Source: Malachius bipustulatus (lineage: Eukaryota > Arthropoda > Insecta > Coleoptera > Melyridae). From it: a stretch of DNA of 64,000 nt. Shown here piece by piece: positions 55,611 through 64,000 of this stretch. Each line of letters begins with the position of its first letter. The first letter of the stretch is position 1. Both the position numbers and the translations under genes were made by a program. The stretch is taken from NCBI GenBank assembly GCA_910589415.1, contig OU342634.1, forward strand, positions 38,184,723-38,248,722, given 5' to 3'. Below the pieces are notes generated by a model. That model saw only the letters and a program-made list of their open reading frames with translations. It did not search any database and was not told where the DNA came from.

Positions 55611-57358
55611 TGCTCCTGGAAATGATACAGGATATTAGTTGTTTAGAAAGACTTATTTGGAGTTTCAAGACATTTCAAATGAATTGTCATTTTGACATAA
55701 TCACACAAAAAATTAATAAAATTCAAAACATTTAAGAAGCTCGAATTAGAGAGTCCAAAACTCTCTAATATGTTCGAATAAAATTATTGTAGAGAGTGCC
55801 ATAACTAAAGCATCCTAAAACATAAACATGTAAAGGTTTGGAGGAAGGGGTTATGCACCCAAAGCGACTAGGCCTTCAACGTAAAAGCGATTCATCCCCT
55901 TTACATGATACACGCCACATCATTTACATGGCAAGTACCTACCTACCGAGTTTGAGCCGTGTTCAAATAATCACACCTCGTACAAACACTGACGTTTGGA
56001 ACACAGGAGAGAATTAGGTAATGCTTCATTGGTTTAGCTCATGTGTACCGATGACCGGGGCTCATTTAAATATCCCTTTGTACTTTGCGTGGCATTAGAG
56101 TAACGCCGGAATTGATCCTAAATATTTGCACTGCTGATCGCGACTAGTGACCGTATAATAATTAGAATGATTGTACACAATATTAAATGTTTAATTGTAT
56201 CTCTGCTATACCGCTCTAACGCCAAGCTAAAGAAAAATGGTATGGTCAAATCCAGAATTCAGAGTTAGCTTCAATAATAAGGCTTCCAAACACTGGTTTT
56301 CTTACTACAGTTGGGTAAAGAAATAAATACCTCTAAGATGTTTTTGCGACATGGTGGAAACATCACATGCACACAGAAAACGCGATATCGCATGCACATA
56401 TTAACCACAAAACATCGTGACATCGTGATATATGAGGACAGATACGCAAGATTTGAATTGCAACGCGATGTATAATAGATATGTAAACGCAAAGTACTCG
56501 TAATATGGCTTGGATATATTAATGAGATGTTCTCTTTTTTTTAAACAATGATGTCACTGAATTGAAATATTTGCTAAATGTACTTTTGTACATCTCATGT
56601 AGGTATGTTACAACATTATCATAACATTTTTATCCCAAAGGGATATCTCATGTATACGTTTATATAGCTCGTGCATGTGTTGACTGGGTAAGGTCTAAAA
56701 TTTCTCTATTATTGTTTTAGGAATGTATGGATAAAACATATAGTTCAAATTTTCCAAGGCCAATCCTATTTTTAAAAAGTTTGGAATGGGATATACATTA
56801 AGTCCAGTCCAGACTTAGTAACATTGCTATATAACAGTGTTATATAGCATTAGCATGTCTGGATGGGCCTTTACCTATACTCGTAAGTCAATAAACAATA
56901 AATATAATAAAAATGTAATATGTCCGTTATTTTCGGACATATTCATTAATTTATTTATCGCGCGCATTTGCTTACTATTTATGATTATTTTCAGAAACGA
57001 TTTTGGTTGTTTCTATGGTGGGCAACATAATCGAAATATTGCATGTATATTATGATAAATGATAAGAATAACGCACGTCCAGTTAACGTAAAGTAGTCTA
57101 AAAATAGGAATAATGTATGTCGAAAATAATAATAAACTAATTTGATTATAGCCATCAAATAATTATTCCAAATCATCCTTTTTCCTCACTTTTCTTTCAA
57201 AAAAAATTTCCTGATCATCACTTTTTATTAAATTTACATAATCAAATTAATTTAAAAGGCAATTAAATTGAAACTTATTATACCTAATCATGTAGCATTA
57301 TATAAAACTTAACTTATGTTCATAAGACTATAGAGGGTGGCCTACATTTTCCATTACA
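55611..57358. other. Upstream region of the FAXDC2-like gene
   Basis: Expected to contain its promoter and a non-coding first exon, since the coding ATG sits just inside a splice acceptor. No further gene recognised. A TATATAGC-containing inverted repeat is seen near 56827-56850 (TGCTATATAACAGTGTTATATAGCA), a short perfect palindrome of unknown meaning. Confidence 0.4.
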
Positions 57359-57360
57359 TA

Positions 57361-57740
57361 CAGTGAGAAGTGAGAATGTTTAGGTGAAACCGTACAAGCG
57401 GATGGCGACAATTTCCTGAGTAATTGTCTCCTTCAAGGCACCCAAGGTTCGGAGACACCTTGTCCAAAATGTCAACACCTTGGAGCTCCTTTAAAGCCCC
57501 ACAAAAAGGAGTCACACAGGGTTAAATCAAGTGAACTTGTCGAAAAATTGGGTGCTCGATACTCTCACATCCAACCATGTTGATAACTGTATAAGGCATT
57601 TACTTATTAGAGCTTGAAACATATAAACATGGGAACGAGGCAGGATGCGTACCAACGAATTTCCACGAGTTCCAGCCGGTCGCAGTAGAATCAGGTGAGT
57701 GATTTCAGGAACCTCAGTAGGCAAGTGAGACAATTTATGA
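57361..57740 (-). mobile_element. Mariner/Tc1-like transposase relic
   Basis: Left end CAGTGAGAAGTGAGAATG preceded by TA at 57359-57360, like the ends at 25721-26837. The minus strand near 57500-57535 reads a LDLTLCDSFLWGFKG segment, matching the LTPxDFFLWG motif around the last catalytic residue of mariner-type transposases, with stops and frameshifts around it. Its other end was not located. Confidence 0.6.
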
Positions 57741-59017
57741 CATCGGCAATCGAATCAGCAGGTTCCTGATCCCAAATCAAAAATTTGAAGTTGGCTTTTC
57801 GGCAACATCTCCACCCTCTCCTGCGCGTCTCATTCCCAATTTTATCCAGAACTTTAACGCTGTCAAGAGAGACCCCCCCCTCTCTGTCAAATCCACTTCT
57901 CCAACCTCCCCTCTCCAACTCCAAAGGTAAAATAGTCCCTTTTGATCTCCAATCGATCCCGCCTTGCTCACGTTCCTAATTTAACCAATCGGCATTCAAA
58001 CTTGAGGAGTTCTTTTTGCCGGAACCGTTTTTCTAATGCTTTGAAATTCAAAAACTGCTATTTTCGCTTGTACTGTACTTATATTTAACTGATGAGCTAA
58101 TTGAGTATAGTTCATCATTAAAGTCTGTATTTTTAAAATGAAATAATGCAGGAGTGTCCCCGGTAAAATAACAAAGGGGCCAATTTCCAGTGTTTGCGCA
58201 AGTGCAAACTTGCGCTTTCCTGAAAAAATCCTGAAAACATTTTCATGGAATTTGCGGTGAACAAAAAGAACAAACAAAAAGAAATGAAATTTGGGAAATT
58301 TCAAATAAACATCAAGACTTTGCGGTGCACCCTCAATAAACCATTACGTCTTTCAACCCCCAAGTAATCAACCCCTATTTTTTTGTTTTTTTTTTCAAAT
58401 TTAACCCGCAGTGTTTTTTTTTTGCTCGACACTTTCACTGACTTTCTTCTGAATACTGATTTTTTTAAATCGCATTTGAATTTTATTTTTTTGAAAATAA
58501 TATGTAGATACTCGTATTATGTTGTCACGTTCTATTAAAGTAGGTAAATATTTTTTACGGCACGTGATATCCTATTGTTATAGAAAATTGGCTTCTCATT
58601 ATTAAGGAAAATTCAATAATAATTATGAAGATCAAATTGATAAACAATAATAAATAGAACACTTATTGGTATTTTGATAGCATATTATTGTTTGTTTTTT
58701 ATCTACCTTCAAAATGTTTCCTTAACCTTAACGTAAGGTATATTTACGTATATAAGTGTCACCTTATTAATAGAAAAGAAAATAACGAACCTGTATATGT
58801 ATACAAATATACAGGGTTTAGCAAAAGTAACACAACCAGAACCTGATTATTTTTCAGAGATAAGAGAGTTTTTTTCTGCTTTTTTACCATCTCTGAAGAG
58901 GGTGTCGGTGTCTCGCATCCTCGGCAACATAGACGTGGAATATTATTTATTTCATTTCTCATATTTAGAAGAGTCTTCGCTCATTTACAAATTAACAACC
59001 GGAATTTTTTTTTAAAC
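57741..59017. other. No gene recognised
   Basis: A GC-richer patch at 57780-57990 has overlapping frames on both strands without domains. The remainder is AT-rich. A CAGGGTTTAGCAAAAGTAAC sequence at 58812 could be an element end, but no partner was found. Confidence 0.4.
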
Positions 59018-59311
59018 AAATGGAATTAGCAGTGACTTGCGTGGCCTAGTGGTTCTCCGCTGGCTCACGAAGCCATAGATCGCGGGTTCGAAACTCACCT
59101 CGGCCCGCTTTACTTTTCAGATTCATTTTCGAATGTCTGTGAAAACTAAAACAAGCGATCGAACGTTTATAAGGAAAATATATAATATAGAAGTGTCTGT
59201 GGCTAATGAGTTCGTCTCGAAGCCAAATTACCAGAGTGGAGCGACTATGTCTTACCTACACAGTTAAGACCGATGCTCCCTCTTTTTAGAGAAAAAAAAA
59301 TGGAATTAGCA
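59018..59311 (+). mobile_element. tRNA-derived SINE with 14-bp target duplication
   Basis: Body about 59032-59297, flanked by AAATGGAATTAGCA at 59018-59031 and 59298-59311. The head contains pol III promoter boxes: A box TGGCCTAGTGG (59041-59051) and B box GGGTTCGAAACTC (about 59083-59095). After the tRNA-like head comes an unrelated body of about 170 bp and an A-rich tail (GAAAAAAAAA). The exact duplication implies a fairly recent insertion. The tRNA of origin was not identified. Confidence 0.85.
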
Positions 59312-60692
59312 TAATATAGACGTTACACACCACCCCCTACCATGCGATTAAATTAAAACATAATAATCATATTGTGTTGTGCTGCTTTAATTTTTTCCAG
59401 ACAAGCTTCCGATATGGGAAATTTGCAAAATATTGGATAATTTACAAAGCCTAAAGTTCTGTACAATTTCAAAATTCAATAATACAGATAGATAGGTATA
59501 ATAAAGAATATTTCATTAATCAGTACAGTGAAGATTCCTTCATATTTCAAGGGAACCCCCGTTTTTTTTACCCCGCTCCATGCAAGATGTGAACCACACC
59601 CTTTAGAGCTTTTTTACTGGAACTTTTTTCTTATTCTTTTATATTTTTAAAGTCAAACTTTATTATTAGAGACCCAACTGATTCAGAATTATTTTTGTCT
59701 CAAAAAAACTCAAGACTTTTCTACTAATAAATTAAAACCTTATCAGGGCATAGGTAGGTACCTAAATTATGAAATATTTTTTTATATACATTTTTTCAAA
59801 ATCTCAATAAAGGGGGTATTAATTAAGTACCTACGTTGCCAAACTTCAGTTACTTTTATTAGCAATTTTTTTTTATATAAAAAGGTCCAATAAACACCGA
59901 TCCTAAATGGATAAGATTTTTTAAGTCAGGGTGTTAAAATTCAGGTATACCACACCCCGAGCAACACCCCCTATGCATGTTCAGATGTACACTTTTTTCT
60001 CTATCAGTGGCGTACGCGATTATTTTAGACACGGTGTACGCATTGCCGATTATTTTTCAAGAAAGAAAGGTAGGTACGCCAATGCTTTTTTTTAATAAGA
60101 ACTATTTTTGAAATCCTGGCATATTTCTTAACAATTCTCCTGTGTTTTTTTTTTGACAACGCACCTTTTTCGGGTAAAAAAAATAGAGAAAATTTTCAAG
60201 AAGACTTAAGCAGAAAACTGAATTTTTTCGAAAACCGTGTCTCGATTGAAATATTTTTTGACCGATACACCCTTTTCGTTTACAAAAATGAGATCCTTTT
60301 TCTACAAGACTAAGGTGAAAAGTGGTGTTTTTCGAAGACTGCGCCTTGCTCGAAAAAATTGAGGAACCCACATTTTCTAAGAAATGAAAGAATAGGATTT
60401 CGAAAAACTAGTAGCGTACCATCTTTTTCTTCAAATGTATATAATCAGTTCAAATCTCGCTCGAACGCCACCGGGAGAAAAAAATTACAATATTCTGAAA
60501 ATGTCACTTAATCCCTGATGGTATATACCCATAAGTCTTAAAAAGTCATAAAAAAGTCCATAAGTCTCACCAGTCTTAAAAAAATACCTAAAACGGCGAT
60601 CCACAAAATCTATGGATTTATGATAGCAGGGCAATAAAAATTCAATCTGGTTTACCCGACAATATAACCTTTTTGTCTTGTCGAGCTATCTA
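59312..60692. other. AT-rich DNA, no feature supported
   Basis: Short frames only, for example 60371-60102 on the minus strand (89 codons), with no known domain. Composition suggests old transposon debris. Confidence 0.4.
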
Positions 60693-61398
60693 CAGGTTGT
60701 TTCAAAAATTCCTATAAACGGTGGGACCGCATGACCAACGTTTTCGTGATACAGAGCGTAAAAAAAATTTTTTCAGTTTTTTGACGTATCTCAGAAACTG
60801 TTTGAGATATAAAACTGAATTTTTGTACACACTTTATCATTGGTATTATTTACTTTTTGAGCGCTACTAAAATTTCTTTCAATAGGGCAGTGGCGGAGAT
60901 TTTAGGGTTGCTTGAAATTTTTTGCCCCTAATTTCTACGACTCTGAGAAAATTGGCACTGTGAAATCACATTTTAAATTGTCAATGTTTTCTAGGTACAT
61001 ACATAAAAAATGTGCTCTTGTTCAAAAACTGTAATATGAACTGTTTTCAAGAAAAACAACATTTTATGACGACAAACATAAAAATAGCAACATGTTTTGT
61101 TTTAGACAAAAACATTACTAACTTGTTTTTGATATTTGTTATGATTTGTTGTTTCACTACCACATAAAAAATTTAGTTCACCCTCAAAAAGTAAATAATA
61201 TTAATGCCAAGATGTGTACAAACATTCAGTTTCATATCTCAAACGGTTCCTGAGATATCATCAAAAAACTGAAATTTTTTTGTCTTCCCTGTATCTAGAA
61301 AACGGTTGGTTTGCGAACCCATGTTAATAGGAACTTTTTTATTAGAACAAGGCAGGGAATCACACCTTTCATTTTCCGATACGTTTTTAAACACCCTG
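60693..61398. mobile_element. TIR/fold-back MITE, 706 bp
   Basis: Left end CAGGTTGTTTCAAAAATTCC, right end complementary to CAGGGTGTTTAAAAACGT, each next to TA. Long subterminal arms are complementary: TATCTCAGAAACTGTTTGAG and its inverted partner TCTCAAACGGTTCCTGAGAT, and CATTGGTATTATTTACTTTT with its partner. No coding frame. Confidence 0.75.
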
Positions 61399-62400
61399 TA
61401 TAATAACTGTCTGTATACAAGAATAATGGCAAATTCTTGTACCTACCTAGGAATTTTATGCAAACAGGAAACAGGATATTGTTGAGTAAATGGTGTTTAC
61501 GATTATTGCCCTGTCGTTAATATTCATGTTATAATTTGTGCAACTCGGATTTTATTTTTTTAGTAGGAAAGTATTGTTTGTTGAATTTTCAAGAGAAAAG
61601 AAAACTAAATAAACTGGACCTCTTTAAAGTAGAAAAATTAAACTATTAAGAAAAATTATATTGAAAACCCGTAGTGGGTAGAAGCTTTTTGGTGGTATTT
61701 TATGATTGTCAAAATTTATTTTTTCATTTCAAAACGTTTTAGGAAAAAAATTGTTAATGTGAATTTCTACCCCATTATGTAGGTATAAGGCATAATGGGA
61801 TAAAAAAAGACTTCTCAGGGAACACTTGAAAAATATTTTTTTAAAACGTCTCCCGTCTCCCCCCCGAGCTCCCCCCTAAAACTAATATTGTCTCGAATTA
61901 TGTCCGCAGTAACTTTGGTTTTGAGATACATTTCTCACAAACTTAACAATAATAATAAGTTTCTTTCAAATGTAAATAATCAGAACAGGACATGATGATA
62001 TTAGAATGAAAAAGTACCAAACTATTAAAGATAAGCTTTCCGCTTTTAATACTACATGAACGAAACTTCAGATTACTGCGTCAATTTGAGGGATTTTTCT
62101 GCGTAAACTATTCGGTTCGGTGGTACGACCTTTAGGAAGTTTCCCCTATATAGGTACCTACACACAAAACCTGAAGATACCAAAGGCCCTGTAAATGCCT
62201 TAATAAAGGACAAGAGAAAGGTCCTGGTCATGTTGGACTGCTAATTTAACTTATAATGACAGTTTAATAATAATTATGGTGCCGATTTGCTTTAAGCACT
62301 GTTTTTATATCCTGTTAATTGGCACATATGCAGCGTTAAAAAAAAACATTTCTCATACAAATTCAGCTCCATGGATTGAAACCTTCTATATTCCCTTATA
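61399..62400. other. No gene recognised
   Basis: AT-rich DNA between two fold-back elements. No coding, RNA or element signal supported. Confidence 0.4.
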
Positions 62401-63383
62401 CAGGGTGCACCATGTATCCTTCTCTATATTGCTATCTCCTAACGCTAACAGATACAGGGTCGGTTAAACAAGTTCAAAGGAGCGCAATTTTGTGGCCATC
62501 TCGATTCCGTCGAGACATACAAGATATCTGTGACCGTTCCTGAAATATCCTGAAAAAACTGAAAATCGAGATTTCTTATTTTTTATCTTTTTTATTATTG
62601 GAGATTAATGAATAATTTTTTGTGGGCTTAGGTACATAAGGCGGCAAGAGCTACCCATCTGACATTTCAAAAATTTTCAAAGCCGACTAGATCCCAGAAT
62701 TTTCACAGTCAACTTTCGTTTTTCTTATGGCCACCATAGTGTTTTTTTTTATGTTGTTCGGTATAAAAAAAATCATAAAAACTAAAAATTGTTAAACTTC
62801 ATAAATAAATAAATAAAAAATTAATTCTTCTTTTTTCTTTACAAAAAAGACACATTTTTAGACCGAATTTGATAGATAAATTAAAAAACCATAAGGCAAG
62901 CACTATTTCGGCGTATTTTACAAATGTTGACGTTTTTCGACGATTTTTTATTAGGTTTTTCTTTGAAATATTAAGAATAAAAATCAAAAAAATTTTTTTT
63001 TAAGTTTTTTAATTTTCGGTTTCCATTATTTTTTTCATATCGAACGACATAAAAAATTAATATGGCGGCCATAAGGAAAACGAAAGTTGACTGTGAAAAC
63101 TCTTGGATCTAGTAGGCCTTGAAAATTTTTGAAATGTCAGATGGATAGCTCTTAACGGCTTATGTAAGTCTAGAAAAAATTATTTATTAATTTCCAATAA
63201 TAAAAAAGATATGAGGAAAATAAGAAATCTCGATTTTTCAGTTTTTTCAGGATATTTCAGGAACGGTCACAGATATCTTGCATGTTTTGACGAATTCGAG
63301 ATGGCCACAAAACTGCGTATCTTTTCTGTATCTCTTAGCGTTCAGGAGATAGCAATATAGAGAAGGATACATGGTGCACCCTG
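62401..63383. mobile_element. Long fold-back element, 983 bp
   Basis: Ends CAGGGTGCACCATGTATCCT and its exact complement, flanked by TA (62399-62400, 63384-63385). Complementarity continues inward for about 400 bp in each arm: CAAGATATCTGTGACCGTTC, AAAATCGAGATTTCTTATTT and GAAAACGAAAGTTGACTGTG blocks all recur inverted. The centre near 62880 is AT-rich. Arms are well conserved, so it is probably young or kept alike by gene conversion. Confidence 0.85.
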
Positions 63384-64000
63384 TAGACCAGGGTCCATAA
63401 TTTTTGAAACCAAAAAAAATCATAGTAGGATGAAACCCATTGAATAAGGAAGAGAATATAACAAAGATGAAAGGAAAAATAAATTACGAGCGGTTTGGAG
63501 GTTCGGAAGTAGGAAGGGGTGAGTTCTTAAGGGAAAAATCGGTTTATCTCGATTTCCGGCAAAACTACTTACAAGTCCTATGGAAAAAAGTTAAATAGCA
63601 AAGTTGTAGGTAATAAAAAGATCTACAGCTTTTGTATTTACACTTTTTTCACGTAACCTCATAATTTATGCATGTGAAAAATTCAAATAACCAAGTTTTT
63701 GGTTTTTTATTTTTATCTTTTACAAAAAATTTAATTTTTTTCAGGAAATTTGGTGAAAACTTACCTTTTTATGTACCAAACACACTGTAATTTTTTTGAT
63801 TTGAAATATTCATTTTTTTTACCTTATTTTGATTTAATAAAAAAAGCACCCTTATTTTCAATCGATAATTCTCGTGTCAAAATATTTGCTTTTTTTAAAA
63901 AGACTGCGGGCTTTTTGTTCGTTGAAATCTCTGCTTTCTGATTGTAAAGATGAGTGTAAAAAATATACATTACTATGGTAAATGTTCTTAGAAAATGCAA
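63384..64000. other. No feature supported at the right edge
   Basis: AT-rich DNA. The longest frames (about 63 codons at 63750-63941) look like chance. Confidence 0.4.

Noticed and set aside
59032..59107. tRNA gene
   Set aside because: A and B boxes are present but a clean cloverleaf was not found, and target duplications and an A-rich tail show it is a SINE.

Overview
The window is animal nuclear DNA, almost certainly from an insect. The genes are split by GT-AG introns, the DNA is AT-rich, polyadenylation signals are eukaryotic, and the intergenic space is packed with insect-type transposons. The order cannot be fixed from sequence alone; a hemipteroid or a beetle would both fit. No bacterial operon, CRISPR array or classical tRNA gene was seen. 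Gene models below were built by hand from reading frames, splice sites and codon phase. Layout: (1) 156-424, + strand: the end of a cytochrome b5-type haem domain whose first exons lie left of the window. (2) 10423-13917, +: a three-exon gene for a small hydrophobic protein resembling lipid droplet assembly factor 1 (promethin). (3) 14100-17321, -: a five-exon gene for a coiled-coil protein whose C-terminus fits kinetochore Spc24, convergent with (2). (4) 17814-20252: a decayed ISL2EU-like DNA transposon with THAP and SWIM remnants and AT target duplications. (5) 22703-40904, +: the main gene, Gyf (GIGYF), 15 coding exons giving 1,196 residues, with N-terminal 4EHP-binding motif, GYF domain, polyglutamine tract and C-terminal coiled coil. 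Its first intron is about 9 kb and holds a mariner relic, an R2-like retrotransposon 3' end and several inverted-repeat elements. (6) 41945-43078, -: a single-exon type I membrane protein of unknown function. (7) 45719-55610, -: a three-exon FAXDC2-like fatty acid hydroxylase. Its second intron (about 8.6 kb) holds a 92-bp minisatellite, a nearly full-length LINE with an 11-bp target duplication, and an intronless SdhD-like gene (54141-54623) on the opposite strand. (8) 55.6-64 kb: no gene recognised, but another mariner relic, a tRNA-derived SINE with a 14-bp target duplication, and two long fold-back elements with TA target duplications. The host genes do not form one pathway. They are unrelated housekeeping loci (translation repression, kinetochore, lipid metabolism, mitochondrial respiration) in a transposon-rich landscape. 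The most interesting signals are: a 1.5-kb TIR element in Gyf intron 2 carrying a splice acceptor, a 56-codon acidic reading frame exactly in phase with Gyf exon 2 and tandem polyadenylation signals, which could make a truncated Gyf isoform; the intronless, well-conserved SdhD copy inside the FAXDC2 intron; a LINE whose two ORFs look fused by an internal deletion that removes the start of its endonuclease; and a family of fold-back elements, some nested inside each other.
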